Source: a virus. From it: a stretch of DNA of 64,000 nucleotides. Made by a program: the position numbers and the translations under genes. The notes beneath the pieces are model-generated. The model saw only the letters and a list, made by a program, of their open reading frames with translations. It searched no databases and was not told where the DNA came from. Where the stretch lies: positions 1 to 64,000 of the IMG/VR virus record IMGVR_UViG_3300006790_000756; one strand, given 5' to 3'. This document shows, piece after piece, positions 32,408 to 41,016 of this stretch (the stretch's first letter is position 1; each line of letters begins with the position of its first letter).

Positions 32408-32437
32408 GACCCAACCCAACAAACGCTGGGTTGGGTC
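32408..32437 (-). terminator. Rho-independent terminator after tail-tube gene
   Basis: Stem GACCCAACCCA / TGGGTTGGGTC with an 8-nt loop, followed on minus by TTTTAATAT. It ends the sheath-tube transcript. Confidence 0.85.
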
Positions 32438-32456
32438 AAGAAGGATTGATTATGTG

Positions 32457-33077
32457 TCAGGGAGCGATAGTTGAAGTACCACCTAGGTTTCCAATGACAC
32501 CCTCAGGAGTCTCGACCTCACCGTTGTAAACTTCGATGAAGTCGTAGCGGAACTTCATCTCGATGGTGTCGAACTCAGAGGTGCTGTAGTTCTTCTCACT
32601 TCTGGTGTAAGACTTGGGGTAGCAACCGATGAGATCAATGACGGACTGGATCTCGCCAGCACCGTTGAACTCACGAATACGAGCCTTGGTCTTGTAGGTG
32701 TCAGGAGTGAAAGACTTACCAGTACGCTGGCTGTAAACAGTACCAACATAGTCTAGGAGAAGTCTACCCTCTTTGAAGTTAAGAAGGTTATCGAATGTGA
32801 CGGTAAGCTCTTGCTGCCCAATCTTACCAGGGTAGTAGACCTTATCGTTCATTCTGTTAACTTCGATGTCTTCGTACTCAAAACCGAAGGTGCTGATTTG
32901 CTTGGCACCGAGAGTAATTGCGCGTGAGAAGTTAACACTGTTGCCTGGGAAACCCTCAGGAATAAACAGACTGAACTCCCACTGATAGGACCTTACGGAA
33001 TCTAGTTCCGTTGAAATGAAAGGAAGTCCTGGTTCAGAAAGATTCCTTTTCTCACGATCTAAAAATTGGCTTGCCAT
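32457..33077 (-). CDS. 19: Tail tube protein gp19-like
   Basis: 206 residues. The start SQFLDREKRNLSEPGLP and YQWEFSLFIPEGFPG followed by ISTFGFEYEDIEVN and KVYYPGKIGQQELTVTFD is typical of T4-type tube subunits. Ring-stacked hexamers form the inner tube through which DNA passes. It sits immediately after the sheath gene (17-nt gap) with a GGAGG site, and before a strong terminator, suggesting high output. No extra domain is seen. Confidence 0.85.
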   Translation of the reverse strand: MASQFLDREKRNLSEPGLPFISTELDSVRSYQWEFSLFIPEGFPGNSVNFSRAITLGAKQISTFGFEYEDIEVNRMNDKVYYPGKIGQQELTVTFDNLLNFKEGRLLLDYVGTVYSQRTGKSFTPDTYKTKARIREFNGAGEIQSVIDLIGCYPKSYTRSEKNYSTSEFDTIEMKFRYDFIEVYNGEVETPEGVIGNLGGTSTIAP

Positions 33078-33094
33078 TTATTATGCCTCCGTTA

Positions 33095-35140
33095 TTATGT
33101 AGTAGTTACAGATTGACCAGTGAGGTTTAGCTCGAAGACAACAACCTCGGCAGTCTTGGTGGGTCTGATGTATACCTTACACCATAGCTGACCCTTCTCG
33201 ATTCTGGCAGGAGTGTTTGTGGTTGAGTCACAAACAACCTGATAGCTGGTGATACCACGGCCTCTTCTGATAGGATCTAGAAGCTGGGTAATAAGGCCCT
33301 TGACCTGATCCCAAGTTACAGGATCGTTAGGCTCGAAAGCGAACTGTGCAGTAGACTGAAGGACTAGCTTTCTAATGATGATCATTAGTCTGCGAACATT
33401 TACTCTGTCAAGAGCACTTGGCTTTCTTTGTGTGGTTCTCTGACCGTAGATTGCGATGCCCTGCTGTGGGAAGTTAACGATTGGGTTGATAACATTACCA
33501 CCGCTGTACATTGCGTCACGGTCACCTTGGGTAAGAGTTACCTCGACCTCGGTGGGCTTGGTAAGTCTACCCCTGTTTAGACCAGCGGGAGCAAACCATG
33601 CCTCTGCAACACTATCAGTGAAGCACATTTGACGCATAGCAAAGATTACTGGGTCGTAGTATTTGTCCTTTCCTGAGAATGCGTCGAACACTTTAACCCA
33701 AGGCCAGTAAATAGCAGCGTAGGATGAGTTGAGGGCACTGTTTCTGTTACCTGTGATGCCGTAACCTAGGCCGTTTGACCAGTCTATAGCGTCCTGTGTC
33801 TTCGTAATACCGTAAGGAGGTGACAGAAGTGCAAGGAAGAGGTTAGTGCTCTCTGCAAGCGTTACTAGGGCGTTCTGAACGCTCTCTGTGGTAAAGCCAG
33901 GGACAGCAGCCACAGTAACACCGATAAGATCATCGTTAAGGACCTGCATACCAGTCTTACCCGTGTCGTTATCAACACCGATAAGAGCAGTTGCCTTATC
34001 ATTGGAGGCAGATGGGATACCATCGGTTCCGTTGGCTAATTGGTAAGAACCATCTACGAGCTTAACGAATCTTGGGTTAATGTCTGCGGCACCATTACCG
34101 TCAACATTCGATCCGACAAGAGCAGACACCTTGCCACCGTAAGCAGTAAGAGCAGTGGTAGTAACATCAGCGCCATCAACAAAAATGTTGCCTTTGATAA
34201 TACTTGATTTAAGATCAGTAGAACCCGTGTTGATTTCGTCTTCAATGAAATCGTCATCTTCGACGGTGCCTACTGTGAAGTCTTCAAGAGTTACACCATC
34301 CTCCTCGACAAAGAGTTGGTTCTTTGTTCCACCTGTGGTAGAAATAGTAACCCTGTTTCCAGCGATAGAACCATCAGCCTTTGTAGTGTAGTTGTACCCA
34401 GTTCCAACATAGATACTTTCTACTTTGTATTTCATGTCAGAGAGGGTTAATCCAGCGGCTGTGACTGAGCAAGCCTGAAGACTAGCATCTGGGGTGTTGT
34501 AGGCTCCTGTTCCTGTAGAAGACAGTGGTATAACTCCTGAAAAGCCAGTGGTGTAAGCGGCATCAGAGAAGGCTGAGACAATTAGTTCTGTTGAACTTCC
34601 AGCCCAACCACCAACAAGGAAGGAATTACCATCGACTCTAATATGATTAATCTTAGCTGCTTCAATTTGGCTGCCAAAAGCTGAATTAAGAGCGGCTTCT
34701 TGGTCGCCAGCAGCAGAGACAAAGACCTCAAGAGGAGTTGTGTACTGTTGAGTGCCTGCTGAGTTCTTTACTGATATCTTTAGGTAAGCAGCTTGAGTAT
34801 CTCCAATGTTGCTAGAAAGGCCAACAGCAGGACAGACACCGTAATCAACACCAGCACTGGCCTCGTCACCACCATCAGCGGCTCTAACAAAGTAAAGTGA
34901 GTTAGTGGTTTCGAGAACCTCTACACCACCTTCAATACCTTGACCACCATTCTTAGACTCAGCGAGGGGCTCCCCGAAGGTAGAGATTAAGCTTGCTTCA
35001 TCAGTGATAAGTGTTGCCTTATCGGTTGGACCCTTGCTTGCAAAGCCTACAATACCAACCACACTGGGGTTGATAGAAGGTACATAATCACTGTTATCGT
35101 TCTCGACAACATATACTCCAGGACTCACATACTTTGCCAT
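33095..35140 (-). CDS. 18: Contractile tail sheath protein gp18-like
   Basis: 681 residues. YVSPGVYVVENDNSDYVP and VGIVGFASKGPTDKAT at the N-terminus and the conserved C-terminal sheath domain (RRLMIIIRKLVLQST, FEPNDPVTW, GRGITSYQVVCD) define the family. The centre is a Thr/Ser/Val-rich beta region forming the outer lobe, longer than in minimal sheaths. It contracts to drive the tube into the host. GAGGA precedes ATG 35140. Directly upstream is a 58-codon gene. Confidence 0.9.
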   Translation of the reverse strand: MAKYVSPGVYVVENDNSDYVPSINPSVVGIVGFASKGPTDKATLITDEASLISTFGEPLAESKNGGQGIEGGVEVLETTNSLYFVRAADGGDEASAGVDYGVCPAVGLSSNIGDTQAAYLKISVKNSAGTQQYTTPLEVFVSAAGDQEAALNSAFGSQIEAAKINHIRVDGNSFLVGGWAGSSTELIVSAFSDAAYTTGFSGVIPLSSTGTGAYNTPDASLQACSVTAAGLTLSDMKYKVESIYVGTGYNYTTKADGSIAGNRVTISTTGGTKNQLFVEEDGVTLEDFTVGTVEDDDFIEDEINTGSTDLKSSIIKGNIFVDGADVTTTALTAYGGKVSALVGSNVDGNGAADINPRFVKLVDGSYQLANGTDGIPSASNDKATALIGVDNDTGKTGMQVLNDDLIGVTVAAVPGFTTESVQNALVTLAESTNLFLALLSPPYGITKTQDAIDWSNGLGYGITGNRNSALNSSYAAIYWPWVKVFDAFSGKDKYYDPVIFAMRQMCFTDSVAEAWFAPAGLNRGRLTKPTEVEVTLTQGDRDAMYSGGNVINPIVNFPQQGIAIYGQRTTQRKPSALDRVNVRRLMIIIRKLVLQSTAQFAFEPNDPVTWDQVKGLITQLLDPIRRGRGITSYQVVCDSTTNTPARIEKGQLWCKVYIRPTKTAEVVVFELNLTGQSVTTT

Positions 35141-35150
35141 GATTTATTCC

Positions 35151-35327
35151 TCACACTGTTCTTATTCTAAGAATTTTTCTAAAGTTAAGATTGTCACACT
35201 GTTTTGTGATAGAGTTAGCGGGAACCACAATAGTCTCCTTTGGCCCTATAAAAACACTCTTAGTACCCGTAGGGTACTTCAAGTAGATTTCAAATGATTG
35301 TAAACTGTCGTTTGTAATGGACTTCAT
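35151..35327 (-). CDS. Small hypothetical protein, 58 aa, between gp15 and sheath
   Basis: ATG at 35327 follows TTAGGAG, a good Shine-Dalgarno site, and the reading frame ends 10 nt before the sheath start. The product, MKSITNDSLQSFEIYLKY and so on, is a small beta-rich protein with basic C-terminus (NFRKILRIRTV). It fills the otherwise blank space between two tail genes. No family is recognised; a small tail or head accessory protein is likely from context. Confidence 0.65.
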   Translation of the reverse strand: MKSITNDSLQSFEIYLKYPTGTKSVFIGPKETIVVPANSITKQCDNLNFRKILRIRTV

Positions 35328-35378
35328 TTTCGATCTCCTAAGTATATCTAGGACTTGTGGATGCGGTTTTATCTAATT

Positions 35379-36089
35379 TTATATCCAAATCTCGGTGTTG
35401 ACCTGAATGATCTTGCCTGTTGAGGTAACCTTGAATCGAGGGCTTTGGATGTAGGACTCCACATTTATATTAAATGTCTTTTGTATTAGCCTATCCTCCT
35501 TATCACCAACTTCCACCGCAGAGATATCAGACTCCTCAGCTAGGAACGCCTTTACATTGTTAGCGTAGGGCGTTTCTAGGATAAGATCTGGATTGAACTG
35601 AGACCTTAGAGTGGCTGCAATCTGATCTAAGTCCGAGACATACTTAGCCCAAACACTCAATGTGTACTGAGAAATGACAGGAACATCACAAAGACTAACT
35701 ACCCTTTCAGCCCTCTGAGCCTTGTCATCCCAAACAGAATTGTACAATAACACATCTCTGTATCGACGCTTATTATCGTCCGATAAAACTCCTGCTTGGA
35801 AAATCGTGGAGTAGGGTAGGACAATATTGTTCTCTTGAAACTTCTTTGCTACGGCTCGTTCCTGTCTACCGTGGTGCAGCTTAACATTTATATACTCAGA
35901 TTCGTCGTTAATGTATCCAAGCTGTATCTCAGACAACAAGGATCTAAGCATCTCCTTGTATACTCTAGATGTCATATTTAAACTCTTGGACATCTTGGTT
36001 ACCTTATCTTTTAGATAACCATACCCAGTCTCAGGAGTTTGATATACTGTATTGTCCTTTGTCGTAAACTCGTAATATCTATCACTCAA
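35379..36089 (-). CDS. 15: Tail sheath stabiliser/completion protein gp15-like
   Basis: 236 residues. Weak but ordered similarity to T4 gp15: VLPYSTIFQAGVLSDD, ISQYTLSVWAKYVSDLDQIAATLRSQFNPDL, then an end with RLIQKTFNINVESYI. gp15 caps the tail and joins it to the neck. Gene order (gp13, gp14, gp15, small gene, sheath, tube) supports the call. It overlaps gp14 by 8 nt. Confidence 0.65.
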   Translation of the reverse strand: MSDRYYEFTTKDNTVYQTPETGYGYLKDKVTKMSKSLNMTSRVYKEMLRSLLSEIQLGYINDESEYINVKLHHGRQERAVAKKFQENNIVLPYSTIFQAGVLSDDNKRRYRDVLLYNSVWDDKAQRAERVVSLCDVPVISQYTLSVWAKYVSDLDQIAATLRSQFNPDLILETPYANNVKAFLAEESDISAVEVGDKEDRLIQKTFNINVESYIQSPRFKVTSTGKIIQVNTEIWI

Positions 36090-36645
36090 GATCTAAGTAG
36101 CCTCCTACATCGTCAGCCCTGTCTGTGGTAGGCTGGTTCAAGGTTCCTTCATCTTCGCGGAGGAGTCTTGCGGTGCATACGATGTGATATACGCCGTACA
36201 TTTCAAAGCTGTCTTCCTGAACCTCGGTGATCTCGTATTTCTGGTTCTGGAACTGTGGTCTTATTTGATCTCCAATCTCAGGTCCTCGTCTAAGAGCATT
36301 CTCAATGTAGGACTTGTTAAACACGAACTGCTGGTCGTTTGTAAGCTCAATACCGAAGTTGGATAGAACCTCCTCTACAACAGAAGGTTCGTAATATCCA
36401 TGAACTAATAAGGGCTCGGATGCTACAGTCTTATTCCTAGCCTCTAAATACACATCGTCATAATCTTCGTTGATAAAGGACTTAAAGTAATGCAATGGAG
36501 ACCCTGATATTCTAATAAGCTCATCATCTACAAGATTGAAAAGGTTAACATCAGGGTTGTTGGGATCGTAAAAAGATAAAGGAGTAGCGCCTTCCACTCT
36601 AGGAAGGTTGTCCATTTGTCTATTTACTTTGAATCTCTTTGCCAT
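36082..36645 (-). CDS. 14: Neck protein gp14-like
   Basis: 187 residues. The pattern ELIRISGSPLHYFKSF, VVEEVLSNFGIELTNDQQFVFNKS, RRGPEIGDQIRPQFQNQKYEI and DSFEMYGVYHIVCTARLL follows T4 gp14 in order, including the regions around the neck assembly contacts. It joins head to tail with gp13. Shorter than T4 gp14 (256 residues). It shares a stop/start base overlap with gp13. Confidence 0.7.
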   Translation of the reverse strand: MAKRFKVNRQMDNLPRVEGATPLSFYDPNNPDVNLFNLVDDELIRISGSPLHYFKSFINEDYDDVYLEARNKTVASEPLLVHGYYEPSVVEEVLSNFGIELTNDQQFVFNKSYIENALRRGPEIGDQIRPQFQNQKYEITEVQEDSFEMYGVYHIVCTARLLREDEGTLNQPTTDRADDVGGYLDLE

Positions 36646-37517
36646 CAGCCTGTAGTAAACATGGGAGGTTCTTCAACCTCGTTCATTAGCTCGTCTTTCA
36701 GAGCTTGCTTTTCTTGCATTGCTTCTTGTACAAGGGCTGCACCATTTAGTTGAGTGCCTCCCCCTGGACCTGGGACTACAGCAAACTTACCTCTGATCTG
36801 GCCTAGAAGCATCTTTGCACAGGCAGTTGAATATTTTTGCAGCCAGTTCTGCATCTTAGGTGTCATGGTCCTAGAGTTTAATCCTCTGAATTCCAAGATG
36901 GCTACATCACCCACAGAAGGGATGGGGTATAGCTGCAAGAACTGACCATCGATAATGTCCCATCCACCGTCTTGGCTCAGAACCCTTCGTGTAGTTTCTA
37001 GGGTAGACTGTAGAAGGTAGTAATCACCTATTGAAAAGTTATCAAATAGGTAGTTGTCTTGGAAATACTTGATGAAGAAATCGAACTCAAGTGTTCCTGC
37101 CTGGGACTGAATGGAGAGCAGGCTTTTCTTGAAGGTAACATAAGTAAGGTTCTTCAAGATGTAAGGAGGGATCGCATACACATTGTAATTAGCAGAAGTG
37201 CAGAACGCAGCGAATTGTCTTGTGAAGTGAGGAGCGTGGTAATCAAGCTCTGTGATAGCCTCATCCATGCAAAGTCTAAGTTGATGGTCTGTTAGCTCAA
37301 CTCTTACGACTGGATGACCAAGAGCAGCCAGAACATAATCTCTTATTTGCTCCTCGAAGTTAGAGAACTCGACTACATCAGACTGCTTGGTCTTATTAAG
37401 GTTCTCTAAATCTATCTCTCCTGCAAAAGGAGGATTGTGTTCACCTAACTTGTCGCTGGCGACATTTGTAAAACTGTTCCCATAACCAGTAACCTTAGGA
37501 TATACGACCGCGACCAT
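36645..37517 (-). CDS. 13: Neck protein gp13-like
   Basis: 290 residues. EEQIRDYVLAALGHPVVRVELTDHQLRLCMDEAI is the typical helical start of gp13, with GDYYLLQSTLETTRRVLSQD in the middle and TMTPKMQNWLQKYSTACAKMLLGQIRGKF near the end. It forms the head-tail connector ring under the portal. The C-terminus ends EVEEPPMFTTG. The 3' end of the small upstream gene overlaps its 5' end by 23 nt. Confidence 0.78.
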   Translation of the reverse strand: MVAVVYPKVTGYGNSFTNVASDKLGEHNPPFAGEIDLENLNKTKQSDVVEFSNFEEQIRDYVLAALGHPVVRVELTDHQLRLCMDEAITELDYHAPHFTRQFAAFCTSANYNVYAIPPYILKNLTYVTFKKSLLSIQSQAGTLEFDFFIKYFQDNYLFDNFSIGDYYLLQSTLETTRRVLSQDGGWDIIDGQFLQLYPIPSVGDVAILEFRGLNSRTMTPKMQNWLQKYSTACAKMLLGQIRGKFAVVPGPGGGTQLNGAALVQEAMQEKQALKDELMNEVEEPPMFTTG

Positions 37518-37701
37518 CTGAGTCCTCCTTCTTTCTTCTAGTTCGTCTGGGTTTTACAGGCTCACTTACTATTTCTTTGAGCATACTGTACTTAAGTTCA
37601 GTATCACTCTCAACAACCTGATTCGGTCTTACCTGTACCAACTCGTTTGATATTTCAAGCAAGACTGGGAACCTACAAGTGCTCCTGTATTTATACTTCA
37701 T
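37495..37701 (-). CDS. Small hypothetical protein with basic tail, 68 aa
   Basis: Begins KYKYRSTCRFPVLLEIS and ends RRTRRKKEDSDGRGRIS. ATG 37701 follows a CTATATATA box by 3 nt, with no ribosome-binding site, the same leaderless layout as at uvsX. It is the first gene of the neck/tail transcript after the capsid terminator. The basic tail suggests nucleic-acid or connector contact, but no family is recognised. Confidence 0.6.
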   Translation of the reverse strand: MKYKYRSTCRFPVLLEISNELVQVRPNQVVESDTELKYSMLKEIVSEPVKPRRTRRKKEDSDGRGRIS

Positions 37702-37704
37702 AGT

Positions 37705-37713
37705 TATATATAG
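37705..37713 (-). promoter_or_regulatory. Promoter-like box before neck/tail operon
   Basis: CTATATATA on minus, then ACT and the ATG at 37701, matching the CTATTATAG-ACT-ATG arrangement before uvsX. Confidence 0.5.
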
Positions 37714-37729
37714 TTCTCATAATAAAAAA

Positions 37730-37762
37730 CTGCCCACTCCTCTGATTTTGAGGAGTGGGCAG
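37730..37762 (-). terminator. Strong rho-independent terminator after major capsid gene
   Basis: Perfect thirteen-base-pair stem CTGCCCACTCCTC / GAGGAGTGGGCAG with a 7-nt loop and, on minus, six T residues. It separates capsid output from the neck and tail genes. Confidence 0.92.
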
Positions 37763-37781
37763 GTTTAGGTATCAGTCCTTA

Positions 37782-39299
37782 TCACTTCTCAAGGAAGGGG
37801 TTGAACAAGCTATCAGCGCCTACGAGTCTAATGATTCTGTAGAATCTGGAAGCTGGTGCAACAGCAGCCTTACCGTAACGGGTAAGGATGCCCTTTCTGG
37901 GCTGGAAGCTCTCAGGATCGGTGATGGTGGGTAGAGCCTGGAAGGGGATGTATGGAGCATACACGAAGCCACCGTCCATGGGGTTACCACCCTTGTAACC
38001 GACCATGATCTCGCCCTCTGGGTAAAGAGGATCAACGAAGAGGTCGTAACGACCCATGAACTTACCACGGAACTGGATAGTGCCAGGACCGAAGTTAGTT
38101 GGGCCATCAGCAGCCTCGATGCCACCAGTTAGCTTTGCAGCAGTCTCAAGGATTGTTGCAACAACGGGGGAGCAAAGAAGCCAGTTACCAGCACCACGCT
38201 GAGTGGTCTTGAAGATATCCTGTGAGGCGAAGTTGATGGCAGCAAGAAGGTTTGCGTACACATCACCGACATGACGAGGAGCGAAGTTAAGAGCACTTGA
38301 CTCGAAGTCTACAAGGATAACATTCTTGTTGGATCCAGCGGTGGAAGTAGGAAGACCAAGATCAGTGCCGTCAGTTCCTTTGAAAAGGAAATCACCAAAC
38401 TGTGAATCGACAGCAGTGCCTGGGCTGGTAAAGTTACCCATGCCACCTTGGTTGCTGGCTTGATCAAGGTACTCTTTCTTGAAGAGGCTACCAGCGGTGC
38501 CACTGATGTCGTAAGCAAGACCACGAAGGTTCTCGATAAGCTCACGGTCAACCTCAAGGCGAATCTCCTTACCAAGTAGATCAGTAAGCTCGCGCTCAAG
38601 ATCTAGGTTGTGGTAAGCTCTAAGGTCCTGAGAAGCCTCAAGGGTCCAGAGAGCACGCATCTTCTTGGTACGAGCGACAACAGGCTGCTGCTCGATCTGA
38701 AGGGTAACTTCAGGAATTGCAGTGCCAGTAAGCTTCTCACCAGCAGAGACTGACCAACCTTGAGCAAGGGCAGTAGTAGGCCAATTAGCAATAGCGGAAG
38801 CCATGTTGCTACCGTCAGCAAAGGCTTCTGAAAGAGCAGAACCACCTAGTTCCTGAGAGGTGGGGGAGGTTCCAGCATCAACATCAATACCTGTGGTAGT
38901 GGGCTGAACCTTACCAGTGGTTAGACCTCTGTAGGTAAGGTTGTACTTGCTGTAGATAGTCTCACGGTCAGAACCGTAAGCTCTAGCTGCACCAAGGTAG
39001 AAGACCTGTGAGACGGGACCGCTCATAGGCTGAACGCTAACGAGTTGGTTAGCGATTAGTTCGGGGAAGACCCGACGAACGAGAGGGAAAGCAAACTTCT
39101 GGAAAGTGCCGAGGCTACCAACGGTAGTAGTACCAGTTCCAACAGCAGCTTCATCGATGCTTTCTTGCTGGGCACTCTTAAGTTGGTTTTCTAGAAGTTG
39201 TGCAGTTACTCTCTTAGTATAATCATTTTCGATGCCGTCTAGCGCAGGACCCCACTTCTGTACGAGGTCGTCACTGGCACCCATTTCCATTAAATCCAT
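37782..39299 (-). CDS. 23: Major capsid protein gp23-like
   Basis: 505 residues. FQKFAFPLVRRVFPELIANQLVSVQPMSGPV is the hallmark of the T4-type capsid fold. The N-terminal 50 residues are a helical delta/pro-region ending QQESIDE, an I-x-E site for the head protease, so maturation should cut after E50 and leave AAVGTGTTTVGSLG at the new N-terminus. AAGGAT precedes the ATG at 39299. Located between the scaffold gene and a strong terminator, as expected for a highly expressed gene. Confidence 0.92.
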   Translation of the reverse strand: MDLMEMGASDDLVQKWGPALDGIENDYTKRVTAQLLENQLKSAQQESIDEAAVGTGTTTVGSLGTFQKFAFPLVRRVFPELIANQLVSVQPMSGPVSQVFYLGAARAYGSDRETIYSKYNLTYRGLTTGKVQPTTTGIDVDAGTSPTSQELGGSALSEAFADGSNMASAIANWPTTALAQGWSVSAGEKLTGTAIPEVTLQIEQQPVVARTKKMRALWTLEASQDLRAYHNLDLERELTDLLGKEIRLEVDRELIENLRGLAYDISGTAGSLFKKEYLDQASNQGGMGNFTSPGTAVDSQFGDFLFKGTDGTDLGLPTSTAGSNKNVILVDFESSALNFAPRHVGDVYANLLAAINFASQDIFKTTQRGAGNWLLCSPVVATILETAAKLTGGIEAADGPTNFGPGTIQFRGKFMGRYDLFVDPLYPEGEIMVGYKGGNPMDGGFVYAPYIPFQALPTITDPESFQPRKGILTRYGKAAVAPASRFYRIIRLVGADSLFNPFLEK

Positions 39300-39324
39300 A
39301 ACTACAAATCCTTTTAGTTATTGC

Positions 39325-39948
39325 TCATCGCATAAGCTTGAGCATTTCTTCGGTTAAGAACTCATTTCCGATACTTTCCAGTTTTTGATCCTCAACCTCT
39401 TCGTCTACATTGTTAGTAACGACTACAGCTTGCTCGGTAGACTCGAACAACATAGTCTCTTTTTCCTCTGCTAAAGCGTTAACGCTCTCGGTGAGAGAAG
39501 CAACTTCTGACTCACGCTTTGAGACCTTAGACTCTAGCAGTTGGATTGTCTTAGCAAGGCGCTCTTGCTCTTTGAGTGACTCGGAAAGCTCACGGGCGAG
39601 GACTTCGTTGTCCTCGACAAGCTCAGATGCCTCGGCAAGTCTCTTCTCACTCTCAGCATCAACATGCTCAGGGCGGAACTCGACGGCCATGAAGCCCATA
39701 AGCTCACGGAATCTTTGTGCGTCACGGTAAACATCGTTAGACTCATGAAGCTCCTCAAGGGCGGCTTCCTGAATCTGCTGACGCTTCATGGATAGGTAAG
39801 CGAAAACCTTGTCGGTAAGATCGCTAACTTCCTCCTGTACTCTTTCCTCAATTAAACCCTGCATAACACCAGCGATTTCAGTGATCGTTTCCTCGGTGAT
39901 GCCCTCAGGAAGTAACTGAGCAATGTCTTCTATTTTCTTTTTATCCAT
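39325..39948 (-). CDS. 22: Prohead core scaffold gp22-like
   Basis: 207 residues, acidic and almost wholly coiled coil: EERVQEEVSDLTDKVFAYLSMKRQ, AEASELVEDNEVLARELSESLKEQERLAKTIQ. Ends FLTEEMLKLMR, with an L-x-E type cleavage site. In T4, gp22 fills the prohead and is degraded by gp21 at maturation. It stands directly upstream of the capsid gene and downstream of the protease gene, matching the T4 order. It has its own CTATAATAA box and a GGAG site. Confidence 0.8.
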   Translation of the reverse strand: MDKKKIEDIAQLLPEGITEETITEIAGVMQGLIEERVQEEVSDLTDKVFAYLSMKRQQIQEAALEELHESNDVYRDAQRFRELMGFMAVEFRPEHVDAESEKRLAEASELVEDNEVLARELSESLKEQERLAKTIQLLESKVSKRESEVASLTESVNALAEEKETMLFESTEQAVVVTNNVDEEVEDQKLESIGNEFLTEEMLKLMR

Positions 39949-39980
39949 GATTGTACTCCAATCTATTGTTATCTATACAG

Positions 39981-39989
39981 TTATTATAG
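39981..39989 (-). promoter_or_regulatory. Promoter-like box before scaffold/capsid genes
   Basis: CTATAATAA on minus, 32 nt before ATG 39948, leaving room for a leader with a GGAGT ribosome-binding site, unlike the leaderless boxes. Confidence 0.55.
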
Positions 39990-40002
39990 GTGTGCTCGTT
40001 TT

Positions 40003-41016
40003 TTATGATTTTTTCTTAGGCTTACCGTAAATATCCTTTCCTTCTCTTTCCATCTTTCTTCTATGAAGTTCAGCCTGACTCTTAGGAGAAAGCTTCATAA
40101 CTCGTTTTGCCTTCTCAGGGGCGTTCATCTCTGAAAGAACAGAGCCAACGCGAGAGAAGAGAGTGGAGTCCGCAATGCCATGTCTAGCTTTGTATGCTCT
40201 TCTAGCAGAGGGTCCCATGCCTGCCATCTTTCTACGCATTCTTTCTTTGTTGGCTTGGATGGCGGCTGGGCTTTGCATTTCATCTTTTCTCTCGCCCTTA
40301 CCGATCACACCTCTGCCCATAAGAATGTCCTTGAAGGTAACCTTACCATCACCACTGAGGTCAGGGAACTTCTTGCCACCTTTCTTGGCAGGAGCTTTCT
40401 TAGCCTTCTTCATCTTGGCCTCGTTAAGGCTCTCAGTAAGAAGAGTAGCGAAAACCTTCTCCTTGGTCACGCGAGGAAGAACATCGTTCATGATCTCTTC
40501 TACGAGTACGCTTTGACGGGACTCAGCAAGAGAAGGGAAAGCACCACGGGTAGAAGGATCAGCAACTAGGTCCCAGGTGATAAGGCGGAAGTCTTCGTTG
40601 ACATAACGCTTACCGTCCTGACCCTCGGAGAGAGTGCCCATACCGCGTGAAGAGATACCAACCTGAACACCGCCCTCGATAAGTGCCTTAGCGACCTTAC
40701 CCATGGGAGTGTCTAGGATCTCAGCCTCACCGATAATCTCGTTACCCTTAGCTTCAAGCTTAGTGATAAGGTGAGAAACATTTGAAAGCTTAACGCTGTC
40801 GTGCTGAGGGTGATCAAGCTCGCCCATAAGACGGCGACCTCTCATGGCCTCGTCTAGCTTCTTGATCTCACGCTCAAGGAGAGCCTTGGGGTAGATGCGC
40901 TTGTTGTTGTTCTCCTCGTCTGCACGCTGGAAAACGCCACGAACTCGCATAGGACCACCTTTGCCTTCGTTGAGGACCTGTAAGTTTTCGATAATGAATA
41001 CATCTTCTATTAACAT
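40003..41016 (-). CDS. 21: Prohead maturation protease gp21-like with EF-hand-like insert
   Basis: 337 residues. The serine-protease fold of the herpes/T4 prohead type is seen as IYPKALLEREIKKLD, the catalytic His in LMGELDHPQHDSV, and the catalytic Ser in VGISSRGMG, ending FRLITWDLVADPSTRGAF. After the catalytic domain, KFPDLSGDGKVTFKDILMG (near residue 215) resembles a calcium-binding EF-hand/dockerin loop, followed by a basic tail. The ATG overlaps the upstream stop as TGATG; a GTG one codon earlier is also open. Cuts after I/L-x-E in head proteins. Confidence 0.85.
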   Translation of the reverse strand: MLIEDVFIIENLQVLNEGKGGPMRVRGVFQRADEENNNKRIYPKALLEREIKKLDEAMRGRRLMGELDHPQHDSVKLSNVSHLITKLEAKGNEIIGEAEILDTPMGKVAKALIEGGVQVGISSRGMGTLSEGQDGKRYVNEDFRLITWDLVADPSTRGAFPSLAESRQSVLVEEIMNDVLPRVTKEKVFATLLTESLNEAKMKKAKKAPAKKGGKKFPDLSGDGKVTFKDILMGRGVIGKGERKDEMQSPAAIQANKERMRRKMAGMGPSARRAYKARHGIADSTLFSRVGSVLSEMNAPEKAKRVMKLSPKSQAELHRRKMEREGKDIYGKPKKKS

